The notes under the pieces were generated by a model that was not told the DNA's origin, ran no database searches, and saw only the letters and a program-made list of their open reading frames with translations. This document shows positions 1-9,974 of a DNA stretch of 64,000 bases, in pieces. Position numbers and translations under genes: made by a program. Where the stretch lies: the NCBI GenBank assembly GCA_025558095.1, contig JAIVFI010000031.1, positions 1 through 64,000 of the forward strand, read 5' to 3'. Source of the stretch: Hyaloraphidium curvatum. Lineage: Eukaryota > Monoblepharomycota > Hyaloraphidiomycetes > Hyaloraphidiales > Hyaloraphidiaceae. Each line of letters starts with the position of its first letter. Position 1 is the stretch's first letter.

Positions 1-1
1 C

Positions 2-472
2 GACCGCAGCAGAAAGGCTGCTCCAGCACCAGAGGCTGAGCGGCAACGCGCAGCGGATGCCGGTCGGCAGAAGGGTCAGGCCAAACATCAGGCCGCTCGG
101 CAACGGCAACACGGAGCCGAGGGAGCGGAAGCTCGAAGGACGCAGCAGCAGCGGCTCGAGGGCGAAGCCCGAAAGCGGCAGGCGCAGCAGCGCGAGGCCG
201 AGCTCGCCCGGCGACTGGAGGAGGTCAATTTGCGCGAGAGGGAGGTCGAGCGCAAGATGGCTGAGGCGCACTCGATGCCCAAGCAGGCGCGAGGGGACAG
301 CGGAAGGCCCAGGCCGACCTCCGGGTACCGCGACGGACGTATGCGCATTTGGCATGACCATGTGGGAGCTCCTCTCGCAAGGCAAGACCCCGCTACTGCA
401 GGAGCTTCAGGACGAGGAGATCATCATCCCCCTACTCCCGGGGCTATTCACCCCTCCACCCAGGAGATGATC
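2..472 (+). pseudogene. Fragment of a tyrosine-kinase-like protein kinase behind a coiled coil
   Basis: The window opens inside a charged, Gln/Glu/Arg-rich stretch (frame of base 2, to about base 290) that looks like a coiled coil. In the next frame, bases 327-386 encode DVCAFGMTMWELLSQGKTP, the helix-F segment of a tyrosine-kinase-like C-lobe (family form D-V-Y-A/S-F-G-x-x-x-W-E-L). No ATP loop, HRD or DFG motif is present in the window, and the frame closes at 472 before the C-lobe is complete. No GT-AG pair joins the two frames cleanly. The left edge is cut by the window, so it may be the end of a larger gene or a decayed copy. A second decayed kinase of the same type lies on the other strand near 12.8-13.1 kb. 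Confidence 0.45.
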
Positions 473-628
473 ATCCCCGGGTTCACGCGCATTCGGCCTC
501 CCACTACGGTCACCTTAGGGACGCGAAAAGGAAGCCCCCTGGATTCTCCGCGCTTGCCGCAAGCCGCCGTCTATTCCCGGGCCTCCCATCCGCGGAACGA
601 CGCCCTCCGGATGCTGGTACGCCCGCGC

Positions 629-2621
629 CTACCCGAACGACCGCTCGTACCCGTCCCTCCTCCCCCTCTCGTGCGGCGGCTTCACGGGCCCGTCGAAAAT
701 GCTCCCTACCGTCGCGTCCGACATCTGCTCCACCGCCGAGCCCAGCCGCTCCAGGTACAGGTAGGCGTCTGCCGCAACCGGGGACGTCAGCCCTTCCCCC
801 ATCGACTTCGAGACGGGCAACATACCGGTGCCGTACCCCTCCATGCTGATCACCTCCATGTGGCCCCCCAGGTACTCGGCGTACAGCCGCGAGATGGGCA
901 TGCCGTAGCCGAAGCCGGCGAGGGGGAGGTAGTACCGCACGTCGTCGAAGGGGGGCTCCTGGCCGACGCCCTCGGCGAGCTGGATGGCGTCCTCGAAGGT
1001 GAGCGTGGGCTCGGGGGCCGTGGAGCCCACTGGCGAGGGATGTGAGCGGGGCCGGAAAGCGGGCGGCAGGGGAGGCAACCCACTGTAGGAGTTCATCTTC
1101 TCGAGGTTGAGCCGCGCCACGCCCAGCCCCTGGTCCGACACCTTGATGATCATGTCCTCCTTCCCGCCCACCACGACGATCCGCAGCGGCGGGTAGCTCT
1201 TGTCCTCCCCGAACCCGCGCGACTCGACCGTCGCGCGGATCGAGTTCTTGAAGAGCTCGAAGCACATGTGGTGCAGGATCGTGGGGATGTAGGTGAAGGT
1301 CGGGCGGTCGTCCTCGGCCGAGGTGCGGATCTCGTACGAGGGGAGGTGCGTGAGTTTGGGGCCATAGTACTGGAAACGAGGGGGTTCAGTGCGCGGGAAG
1401 GCCGGCCGACGGCACGGGCAGCCCACCCTGCGGGCCACCTCGGCGGCCATGTCCCACGCGTTGACGACGACCTTGGTGATGTCCGTCTCGACATCGATGA
1501 TGCCGACGGTGCTCATGGACTTGGGGCCCTTGACAAAGTCGAGCGTCATGGCTGGTAGATGAGGACGTTATCAGCGGGTTTGGGCGCAGAAGGCTCCCGA
1601 CAGTCGACCACCTACCAATCTGGTGGCCCATGAGCAGCCGCACCCCGATCCGCCCGCGGTTGAACGAGTCCAGGAACTGCTGCAGCCCCGCGTGGTCAAA
1701 GATCATGCTGGGCACCGACTTGCGGAAGTTGCGCATGCCCAGGCTCATGAAGACCTGGTCCGCGCGGTGCCGCCACTTGATGTCCTGCAGCAGGCGCAGA
1801 AACCGGTCCTGCGAGAGCACGTGGACGGGGAGCATCTCGGGCTTGAGGAGCCCCTCGAGGTTGGGGCCGATGCTGGCAAAGACCTTGAGCGAGTCGATGA
1901 ACTCGTGGGTCGGGCGCTCGCCGAGGCGGTAGCCCGGGATGCGGGGCTCGTCCTCGGGTGTCGGGGGCGTTTGGGCGTCGCGTTCCGAGGTGAAGCGGGG
2001 GAAGTCGACGACCGACTTCCACGAGCGCAGGTAGTCGTCGCGCAGCTTCAAGATCGCGGGCTCCTCGAGCAGCTTGATGGGCAGCGAATCAAGCTCGAAG
2101 ACGCGCTTCGCCAGGCGGATCGGCAGCTCGTTGTGCACGAACAGCGCCGAGAGCAGCATCTTCTTGTGCGTCATGGCCTTGCCGGCGCGCAGCATTCGGT
2201 CCAGGTTGATGGGCGTCTGCTGCATCAGCGCGAAGCGCGTGACCTGCTGGTACAGCGCGGGGTTCGTCGACGCCAGTTTGACCGACGGCGCAGTTTTGAA
2301 CTCCCGCGGCGGGGCCGGCGGAGGGGACGCCGGGCCGCGCTGTTCGGCGCGGGGCGGGCCGGTGCTCTGGTGCCGGGCTGCCCCGGGCCCGCCTAAGCGC
2401 ACGCCTAGCGGGCCGGCCGACTGGTCCCGTTCCAGTGCGCCCCAGATAGTCCGTCTAGGCGGCCGGCTTAAGGGTGCGCGAAGTCCGTTGCCCGGTCCGG
2501 CCGAGTGCCTCCCGCGCCCCGCGCCAAACGTCCGCGCGCCGGCCGGCCGCGCCATCGCCGCCGGCGGCGCCAAAAACAAACACCGCCCGCACACCGCGAG
2601 CAGTCCGCGTGGGGCCGCCAT
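629..2621 (-). CDS. Mitochondrial pyruvate / branched-chain ketoacid dehydrogenase kinase
   Basis: Phosphorylates and switches off the E1 subunit of a mitochondrial alpha-ketoacid dehydrogenase complex. Four exons (2621-1616, 1551-1427, 1369-1084, 1029-629) give 605 aa. The first about 100 residues are rich in Arg, Ala and Pro and almost free of acidic residues, as expected of a mitochondrial presequence. The all-helical kinase domain follows (HNELPIRLAKRVFELDSLP). Then comes a GHKL ATPase domain with the N box FELFKNSIRA, the G1 motif VSDQGLGV and the G2-like GFGYGMPISRLYAEYLGG. The second and third introns were placed because they restore the family strings ARRYYGPKL and SYMGSTAPEP; the second is in frame and easy to miss. 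The start at 2621 gives the presequence; an upstream in-frame extension is possible. PDK and BCKDK cannot be separated here. Confidence 0.92.
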
Positions 2622-2750
2622 CGGGAAGCGGCCGGGAGCACGGAAACCCGGCCTGTGAAAATCCGCAAAGGGATTGGTAGGGGACCCCGATCGAGGACTC
2701 GAGGTGTCTCTCATTCTACTGCCGCATTGCGTTCCGAGCACGGAAAAGAC

Positions 2751-3692
2751 ATGCCGGCGATCCACTTTGCCGCGATGGCCGCCAAGCCCGGGCTCGAGGC
2801 GGAGCTCGAGCAGAAGCTGGCGGACTTTGCGAAGGGCATTCGGGAGCTCAAGTGCGATGGCTACGGGGCCATCTACGCCGGGCCGGTGAATTACAATGAG
2901 GAGCGGGCGAAGCCCTTTACCCACGGTGGGCGGCCGGGTGGGGTGGTGGCCGGGTGTCGGACCGCTGACGCGCTGCGACCGCGGGAACCGCGTCCCTACC
3001 GCGACCAGTCCTCATCGTCGAGTTCGACAACCAAGACCGGATATTCAAGGTCTCTCCCACTTCTCTCGTTGTTCGACGGCATGTCTGACGCGCAGTCCCA
3101 CCCTCCCCCCAGGACTACGGCAGCGACTCCACCCCCGGCGGCAAGTTCCACGCGGCCGCCAACGCCTCCTTCCGCCCCACCTATGACTCCCTCCTCGTCG
3201 CCGACTTCGAGGCGCCCTCGTTCGCCACCGGCCTCGTGCACGTCGTGTGCTTCACCGTGGCCCAGGGGGAGGAGGCCCAGTGGACCGAGGGCGCGGGGAT
3301 GATCGCGGCGGCGTCCAAGGCGGGAAGCGGGAAGCTGCCCGTGGACGTGGTGTACTCGGGGCCCTTGGTGGGAAAGTGGAACAAGGGGTTGAACCACGGT
3401 GGGCTGCCCCACTCAGGGCCGCGTGGGGCGGGAAGGGGCCGCGCTGACGCTTGGCCCGCCCGCGCCCGCAAGTCATCTACACCGTATTCGACAGCAAAGC
3501 GGATCTGGACGTCTACGGACCGGCGCCGGAGCACCAAGCGGCCGTAAAGGGCTTTCTGCTCCCCGCTTGCGGCCGTGGGTAGCCGCCCTGTCTCGGTTGG
3601 ATGCCCTGCTCGTCCTGACACCAGCCTTTCCGACCGCAGCCGACGCGCTGAGCACGCTCAAGGTATTCGACTTTGACGTGCCGCGATCGTAG
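2751..3692 (+). CDS. Protein with two Dabb (stress-responsive alpha/beta barrel) domains
   Basis: Five exons (2751-2925, 3009-3049, 3113-3398, 3473-3574, 3640-3692) give 218 aa. Each half has the Dabb pattern, a dimeric ferredoxin-like fold. The first half has a H-V-L-I-V-E-F-D strand after residue 57. The second has HVIYTVFDSKADLDVYGPAP, a HQA helix start and a final VFDFDV strand. The same splice site (cac g|GT...AG|tc) falls before the matching strand in both halves, which suggests an internal duplication that kept an intron position. The last intron (3575-3639) was chosen because it removes an in-frame TAG and gives the usual Dabb end. Dabb proteins include heat- or salt-induced proteins and some polyketide-cyclising enzymes; substrate unknown. 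It lies 129 bp from the divergently transcribed kinase gene. Confidence 0.82.
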
Positions 3693-3748
3693 TCACCGCG
3701 GAGCGGACCGGCGGGATGTAGTGGTCTGATGAATCTGAGCCTGATGTT

Positions 3749-3840
3749 GCCCTTTTCGAGGGTCGAGGTGGGACAAGGCTAGGCCCTGCCTCGTCCCTGT
3801 GCAGAGCACCCCCAAGCAAGGACACACCCATCTGCGCCCC
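3749..3840 (+). promoter_or_regulatory. Shared upstream boxes of secreted-protein copy A
   Basis: Two blocks recur before the broken copy at 4992: GCCCTTTTCGAGGG (3749-3762 and 4863-4876) and AAGGACACACCCATCTGCGC (3818-3837 and, with small changes, 4934-4954). A related form, GGAAAGACACCTGTCTGCGC, lies at 9207-9226 before copy B. The second box ends 35-40 bp before each ATG. It may be a core promoter or regulator site, or simply recent duplication. Confidence 0.4.
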
Positions 3841-3874
3841 TCCACACGTCTTGGAGCCACCCGCGCCCGCCACC

Positions 3875-4470
3875 ATGAAGATTACGGCGCTCTATGTGCT
3901 CCTGGGCGTGGCCGCGGTGGCGGCGCTGCCCCCCGCAAGGTGCGGCCCTGTCGACGCTTCCGCGGCACCGCCCTGATCGTGCATTGTCCCGCGCAGCGCC
4001 GCGCCCTCGGACGCCCACGCGGTGTTCCGCCGCAGCTGCGACCTCTGCGCCCCCGAGGACTACTGGTGGGCCGATCGCCCCCGGGCGGTGGCGACCCTGA
4101 CCGCCGCCCATTCCCGCCCAGCGAGTTCGCGTACCCCGGCGCGCCCGCCGGCTCCGTCGCCTGCGTCAAGTACCGCTCGTCCGTGCACCTCTACCGCCGC
4201 TACGGCGACCCGTTCACGCAGTGCGGCACCGGCAGCGACTGCTGCGGGGCCTTCCTGTCGAGCATGCCGACCCCGCCGGCGTCCCTCCAGGAGTGCACCG
4301 ACGCGTGCAACGCCTACCCCGGCTGCGCGTACGTCACCTACGGCGACACAGCGGTCCCAAAGACGTGCGCCATGTGGTCCAGCTGCAACGAGTTCGAGGA
4401 GGCGTCGGGGATGTTTCCGGTGTACGCGCGGGGGCAGAACGCATGCCCGACGACAGCCACCGGCTGCTGA
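3875..4470 (+). CDS. Small secreted Cys-rich protein, apple/PAN-like (copy A)
   Basis: Three exons (3875-3939, 3997-4065, 4122-4470) give 160 aa. Residues 1 to about 20 are a classical signal peptide (MKITALYVLLGVAAVAALPP). The mature part has paired cysteines (RRSCDLC, then QCGTGSDCC, CTDACNAYPGCAYVTY, TCAMWSSCNEF) arranged like a PAN/apple module, a fold that binds sugars or proteins outside the cell. The second intron splits a Cys codon (TG|C). Copy B at 9262-9881 uses the same intron positions and the same lengths for exons 1 and 2 (65 and 69 nt), which confirms the gene model. A shared 5' box sits 57 bp before the ATG and a dispersed repeat starts about 75 bp after the stop. Exact family and ligand are unknown. 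Confidence 0.8.
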
Positions 4471-4544
4471 TGCCGAACGAGACTCGGGCTGGATGGCGGC
4501 TCGACGAACGTCCTTGGATGCATGTACCTTCCGCCGAATGAGCA

Positions 4545-4750
4545 CTGTCGGATGCGTCGCTGCCCCGAATCCACGGCGGTGCCGGTGGCACGGTCGGCCA
4601 ATTTCCGCTCGCCTGCCTCATTGTGTCCTTCATTTCCCTCTGTCCCGTACGGAAAGGCTGCGTCCGAAGGAGGCTCCTTACCGATCCCATTCAGCGCATG
4701 CCTTTGAACCCGCTGGGTTCCCCAATTTCATTGACCCGGTCTTTTGCCCC
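4545..4750 (+). repeat. Dispersed hairpin repeat, copy 1
   Basis: Diverged copy of a roughly 200-bp repeat also found at 7285-7505 and 9975-10190. Shared words are GGCGGTGCC(G/T)GTGGCACGGTCG, then a GCGTCCGAAGG(A/G) block, then a hairpin region, then a C(T)TTTTGCC tail. Here the hairpin is GAACCC-gct-GGGTTC at 4706-4720. It begins about 75 bp after the stop of copy A. Confidence 0.6.
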
Positions 4751-4991
4751 GGGATGCGGATGGATATCCGTGTAGCACTGGTTGAATGCATCCAAAAGCC
4801 GACGATGGGCGTGACGTGACAAGCGAAACCGCCGTCGAAGGGGTGCCCATGAACTCGAGGGTGCCCTTTTCGAGGGATGGGCGGCTGGGGACGGGGCGGC
4901 TCGTCAAGGCAGACTCCGCCGTCAGGGCACGACAAGGACACACCCATTCGCGCCTCTCCTGCGTCCGTCGCAACCATTTGCACTCGTCGAC

Positions 4992-5345
4992 ATGACGATC
5001 ACCGCGTATTGCATGTTCCTGGCCGGCATCGTGGCCGCCGTGCTCGATCGCCTGCGTGACGTACCGCTCCGCAGTCCACCTCTACCGCCGCTACAGCGAC
5101 TACACGGCGTGCGCCGGAGGCAACGACTGCGCTTGCGGAACCTACCTGGCGGTCGCCGGCACGCCCTCGAGCCCGGCCGACTGTGCGGCCTCGTGCAAGA
5201 ACAATGCCAACTCCAATTACTTCGCCTACAACGCGGATGCTGATCCCAAAGAGTGCGTGCTGTATGGGAGCGGCGTGGGGGGTGCTGAGGGCGCTGGGCG
5301 TACGGGTGGTGCGCGAGTCGTACTGCCCGCTTTGAGCGCCCTGCA
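4992..5345 (+). pseudogene. Chimeric broken copy: secreted apple-like gene fused to a membrane-protein 3' end
   Basis: The ATG at 4992 opens a signal-peptide-like exon similar to copies A and B. It then runs without the two introns and the middle exon straight into ACVTYRSAVHLYRRYSDY, in another frame. The apple-like part continues with its cysteine pattern to about 5269. From 5270 to 5342 the sequence matches 7082-7154, the 3' end of the membrane-protein gene, at 70 of 73 positions by my count. It therefore looks like an internal deletion plus an ectopic recombination or gene-conversion event. The 5' boxes are intact, so it could still be transcribed, but no full secreted protein is encoded. 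Confidence 0.65.
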
Positions 5346-5640
5346 TTCTGTTCGTCGATACCGGCCTCGTCAGGCCCGACAATGGCACTCCGCCCCGGCG
5401 ATACGTCCAGGCAGGTCTTGGTTTGGGGATTCGTCCACCGGCCCGCCTTTTCAGACTGTGGAGGCGCCCATTGCCGCCCCGCCAAAGAAGGCTGCTGCAC
5501 GAAAGGAGCCACGTGAAATGAGATCTGACCTAGTATGTGGCGACGATGCGCTGCGGATCCTTGCAGCCGACTCGGGGCACGGTTGGGGCCCGGCCACTGC
5601 AGATACAACCCTCCGCCACGTCCACCGGAACGCGCACCGA

Positions 5641-7156
5641 ATGACCCCGGAGGAGCTCCTCGCCGTTCTCCCGCGCATTTCCGCGCTCACCCCGTCGCTG
5701 CCCGGCCTCCCCGCCGAGTCGGACGCGGAAACCGTCGCCGCCGTTGCGCTCGCGGGGGAAACCCCGCGGTCTCCCCGCGACCTCGCGCGCGCCGCCGCCC
5801 GCGCCTCTCCCCTGCTCGGCTTCCTCGCCGCGATCTTCCTTCCCCTCGCGGCCCCGGGGAGGCGATGGCTGTACCTCTCGGCGCTGTGGGGCGCCGTTCC
5901 CGGTGTGCTGCTGGCAGTCTCCCTGTACCCCTTCATCGCGTCCGCCGCGGGCGCCGACGACCCCGCCGCCGCCTTCGGCACCTTGCGTATTGCAGTAGGC
6001 GCGGCTGGCATCGCCTGGTTCGACCTGGCGTCGTGCGCCACGGTCTCCCTCCTCGATTACGACGGCGCCACCCGTCCGCAGAACCACATGCTGACCGTGC
6101 TCAGCAGGTGGCTCGATGTCGCCGGCGGCGGACCCCGCTCGGAGCCCCTGGCGAAGGCCGAGGATGGCTCCGCCGGAAGTGACGGCCTTGCGGATCACAT
6201 GGACGGAGACCCGGACTGTCCATGCGCGCGCGAGACCTGCTCCGGACGCGTAGGAACGCACGCTGCCCTCTTCTTCCTTGCCGACTTTTGCGTCCGGCTC
6301 CCGCTCATCGTTCTTTACTGCGCCATACTGCCGATGTGGACCCCGGCCTTCTCCGCGGGCGGGGTCCTCTGGAGGACCTGGTGGGGCTGCCTCGTAGGCG
6401 CCTCGTCGATCGCCACCACCTTCCTCAGCGCCCTCACAGCCCTCGCCCTCGCCTTCATTGCACCCCGGCCGCCGGTCACCCGTCTCTCGGCGCGGCTGCA
6501 GCGCCGCGCCGTCTCGCTCCGCCTCGCCGCACTCGTGCGCCGGTACCGCGCTCTCCTCCTCTTGCCTAGCGACGGCACCGATCCCACGGAACGGCCCGTC
6601 CCGTACGAGCCGTACGAACCCCTTCTGCGGCACCTCTCGACCTCCTGGTCGGGCATCCGAAGCGGGAGCGCCAAGACAGTGCAACGCGTCGCCCTCGTCG
6701 GCCTCCTTCTCGTCCCCCCCGCCATCGCCAACCTCGCCCTCTCGTGCATACCCGCGTGGGAAATCGCGGCGTTCCTGTGGTGGGCCTTCTTTGTCCTGCA
6801 GTCCCTCCCTCCTGGACTACGCCGCGGCCAACGCCCGAATCGCCACGGCCGAGGCCGCGGTGCGCGCGGCGCGGACCGAGATCCTGTCGCTGCTCGCGGA
6901 AGCCCGCGAGTGCGGCGCGTGCGCCGACCCCGCGCGGGCGGATCGCGCGGCCGCCCTGGCGGCGCACGGGGACCGGCTCGCGGCGTTCCTGGGCGCCGCC
7001 GAGCCCGCGCGGCTCTTCGGGTTCGCGGTGGGGTACGGGACCGCCAGGACTCTGTTCGTGACGATGCTGACGCTGGGGTTTGCGGCGTGGGGCGTGCTGA
7101 GGGCGCTGGGCGTACGGGTGGTGCTCGAGTCGTACTGCCCGCTTTGGGCGCCCTAG
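5641..7156 (+). CDS. Multi-helix membrane protein, chemoreceptor-like layout, frameshifted
   Basis: Encodes several hydrophobic helices, a Cys-rich loop (CPCARETCSG), a helix pair ending in FLWWAFFVLQ, a long charged helix (ANARIATAEAAVRAARTEIL) and a last helix (TLFVTMLTLGFAAWGVLRAL). The intact paralogue at 10455-11891 has the same order. The frame breaks at 6802-6809, where TCCC is repeated in tandem. Removing four bases restores a protein whose length matches the paralogue exactly across this helix (28 residues from the Cys-(Ile/Val)-Pro motif to AAAN). A 22-nt GT-AG intron is possible on paper but would delete part of a membrane helix. So this is either a recent pseudogene or an assembly error. 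The start at 5641 is the first Met that gives a soluble N-terminus; 5518 is an alternative. Confidence 0.6.
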
Positions 7157-7284
7157 CGGAGCTTCACCTCTCGGTCGCCTCGCGCCTCCGCACCCTCCTT
7201 GTCGCCGCCCTCGACCCCGCACGTGGAATCGGCCCGCGCCCGGCTGCGGGACCACGTCGCCGCGAAGTCCCATCTGGGTCGCAT

Positions 7285-7505
7285 GGTTGCTCCGAAGCCT
7301 TGGCGGTGCCTGTGGCACGGTCGCCTCGTACAGAACGAAATTACCCCTCCCCCGTCTCCATGCGCCCTTCATCCCCTCCCGCGGAGTACAGGGAGGCCGC
7401 GTCCGAAGGGGGCCCGTTACCTGGATCAAGAAGTTCGACTCTTCACCGGGGTCCTCGCACCCCGGCTGAGCCGGGTTCCCGACCCTTGACGCCGTCTTTT
7501 GCTGT
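7285..7505 (+). repeat. Dispersed hairpin repeat, copy 2
   Basis: Closest to copy 3. Shared stretches include CGGTGCCTGTGGCACGGTCG, AAATTACCCCTCC, GCGTCCGAAGGG and CCGTTACCTGGATCAAGAAG. Two overlapping perfect hairpins follow: CCGGGGT (7446-7452) with ACCCCGG (7459-7465), and CCCGGCT (7461-7467) with AGCCGGG (7469-7475). It starts about 130 bp after the stop of the frameshifted membrane-protein gene. Confidence 0.7.
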
Positions 7506-7649
7506 AGCCCGCCATTGGCCCCGATGTGCGGGAAAAGGCGTTGAATTCATGCGTTTTTCGAACCCACGCGAGCCGACTCGTCGTCGTGGAAAGCCGTGCG
7601 ACCGGAGCACCCCCCGCGAGGACAGACAACCCGACACGTCCCAGCCACC

Positions 7650-8319
7650 ATGGAGGTCACGGGGCACCGCGACGAGCACGCGGAGGGTCCCTCGGAGGGG
7701 CCGGACTCCGCCGTCCAGACCAGCCCGCGCGAACCCCCCCCCGCGTTCGAGGACGGGGACGCCGAAGGCGACCGCCCCTACGACGACTCGGACCGCGACA
7801 CCGTACGACATCCTCCGGACCCTCCGCGACCGCATCGCCGGGGCCAACCTCGCCCTGGGCCCGTACATGGGCAGGCGGGAGGACGACCCCGAGGTGGACC
7901 GGGTGATGCTGCACGTCCTGTGCCCCCCCGACCAGGTGCGCCTGCTGCGCGGTATTTGGGAGATCATCGACGGACCGGAGCACGCGGAGTGGTTCGCGAG
8001 GTTGGTGGAGACGGTCGTCGCGGCGCACGCGGATCTGGTGGAGGGGGGGGGCTCGGGAGGCGCGGCATCCCGAGGAAGGACTGGGACCGGTGGAGTGGGT
8101 CCCGATGACTCGATTGCGTGGCACGGGTTGTCTCATGCCTGTTTCGTCGGCCGCAGAGTTCATCATCTACGGATTTTCGGAGCTCGGTTCGGTTCTCGGT
8201 GCCACGTCATCGACGTCGCTCAACCCCCCTTCCGGCAGCCGAGGACGAAGGCTACAGAGGCCGTGCTCCCCCGATCGACTACAGCACCTCCAAGGTGCCC
8301 GAGCTGCCGTCCGTTTTGA
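7650..8319 (+). pseudogene. Broken member of a small unknown family (DILxTLRDRI family)
   Basis: An ATG with a good context (gccaccATGG) opens an acidic N-terminus. After base 7803 the frame changes and continues as YDILRTLRDRIAGANLALGP, followed by an Arg/Asp-rich helical region. The homologue on the other strand at 20374-21018 reads DEDTVFDILWTLRDRIAEIN. Relative to it, this copy lacks two bases at gacaccg^tacgac. A third, shorter relic lies at 25220-25341. No known domain recognised. Confidence 0.5.
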
Positions 8320-8590
8320 GGCGGCAATGATGTCGGCGAGCAGCTCGTCCGATCATGGGTTTGATCATGGGCCGATCGGAACTGGAGACAAGCGGGTGGG
8401 CCCCGATGGGCCGGGACCGGCCACCCACAGCGGGATGTTTCGAAGCAGTGGAAGCTTTGCCTTGGGTAGTTGAGACTGGAGGATTGCGGAGGATCGGGTC
8501 CTTGTAGGCGCGGAACAAGTTCGGGCGGAACCTCACTAGAGTCGCACCACGTGCCCGCGACATGGTGTCCGACTATCGCGCAGCCCGATC

Positions 8591-9022
8591 TCATCCCGGG
8601 CACACCGTCTCGAGCGTGAACCCCACCCCCGCCCCCCGCAGCACCGACCACAACCCCACCGCCACGGTCAGCACCGTCGCCAGGAACCCGCGGACGACCG
8701 CGTAGCCGACCCTGAACCCGAGGAACCGCCCCTGCTTCTCCTCCGTCCTCGCGAACGCGTCCAGCAGGTCCGCGTGCCGCTGCAGGGCCGAGGCGACGGG
8801 CGCGGGGGGTTCCCCAGCCAGTAGGACGAGGATGCGGGTGCGGTAGGCGAGGTACAGCGAGGCCGCGCGGTCGATCTCGGCGTTGGCGGCGGCGACGGAG
8901 AGCATCTCTTGGGTGAACACCACAAGGACAGTGACCAAGAGAAAGACCATCCAGAGGGCGACGCAGGAGGAGGAGGCGGCGGTGACGGCGGCGCCGGGGA
9001 GCAGCGTTCCCATCAGCGTCGC
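8591..9022 (-). pseudogene. Truncated 3' copy of the multi-helix membrane protein
   Basis: Encodes only the last two or three membrane helices and the cytosolic helix (MLSVAAANAEIDRAASLYLA, DAFARTEEKQGRFLGFRVGY) and the same stop context as the intact gene at 10455-11891. Over about 430 bp the two differ by only a few percent by eye. Similarity ends abruptly near 9022, after cccatcagcgtcg. The sequence that follows is unrelated and leads into the 5' region of secreted copy B on the other strand. No start or upstream helices remain. Confidence 0.75.
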
Positions 9023-9261
9023 GAAGAGACACTCGTGCGGCTGGTTGGAAGCCTTCCCCAATCGCGTATCGCACGAAAAAGTCTTCGTTCGCTTCGGAGC
9101 TTTTTGGAGACCCCTGTCCTCGTCTGCTGTGCAGTCCACCCAGCGGTGGCACATCCGCGTGCGGCACCTGGCTGGAATCGGCCAGTGTCCTTTCAGGGGG
9201 ACGCACGGAAAGACACCTGTCTGCGCTCCTCCACAGCTCCTCCGGCCGCCTTCCCGCCGGC

Positions 9262-9881
9262 ATGAAGGTAGTCGTTGCGTTTATGCTCCTCGCCGGGGCG
9301 GTAGCCGCCGCGCTCGTCCCCGCTAGGTGCGCCGGTCTTTGTTTGCTCCGCGGGTGCGGCCACTACAGTGATTGACCCGGCCACCGGCAGCGCCGCGCCC
9401 TCCGATGCCCACGCGGTGTTCCGCCGCCACTGTTCGCAGTGCAGCCAGGAGGATTTTTGGTGCGCTGGACCGCTCTCCTCTCCAATCGTGCTGCTTATCT
9501 TCGACACCGCCCGACCCCGGCCGCAGCGAGTTCGCGTACCCCGGCACGCCCGCCGGCTCCGTGGCCTGCGTCACGTACCGCTCGGCCTCGCACCTCTACC
9601 GCCGCTACGCCGGCTCCTTCACGCAGTGCACCGGAGGCAGCGACTGCTGCTCCGGCCTTATAACGAACAAGCCCAACCGGGAGAGCGCCGCCGCCTGTGC
9701 CGCCAGCTGCACGGCCGAGTCAGGATGCAAGTACTTCTCCTTCCTCGAAGACAACGGGAACCCGGCAAACAACCAGTGCGCCCTGTATTCGAGCTGCGAC
9801 AGCTTCAACGCGCCGTCGGGGCCGATTGTGGCGTACGCGATGGACCAGAACGCGTGCCCGACGACCGTCGGGTGCGGATAA
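9262..9881 (+). CDS. Small secreted Cys-rich protein, apple/PAN-like (copy B)
   Basis: Three exons (9262-9326, 9391-9459, 9527-9881) give 162 aa, a paralogue of the gene at 3875-4470 with the same signal-peptide, exon and cysteine layout. Differences are mostly in the loop after the CC pair. The middle exon ends on TG| and the last begins with C, remaking a Cys as in copy A. The C-terminus (QNACPTTVGCG) keeps the final cysteine pair. It is flanked 5' by the truncated membrane-protein copy and 3' by repeat copy 3. Likely extracellular or wall-bound; binding target unknown. Confidence 0.8.
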
Positions 9882-9974
9882 CGGGGGCCAACCTCCTGCG
9901 TGTGGCAAGTCGTTGGGTGTACATGTACGATTCATGGAATGGGAGCGCTTTTGATTCGGACGCCTCGTCGCTCA

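Noticed and set aside
6780-6801. A 22-nt GT-AG intron in the membrane-protein gene
   Set aside because: It has good-looking ends and repairs the frame, but it would remove part of a helix. The 4-bp duplication explanation gives exactly the paralogue's length, and no other intron here is shorter than 47 nt.
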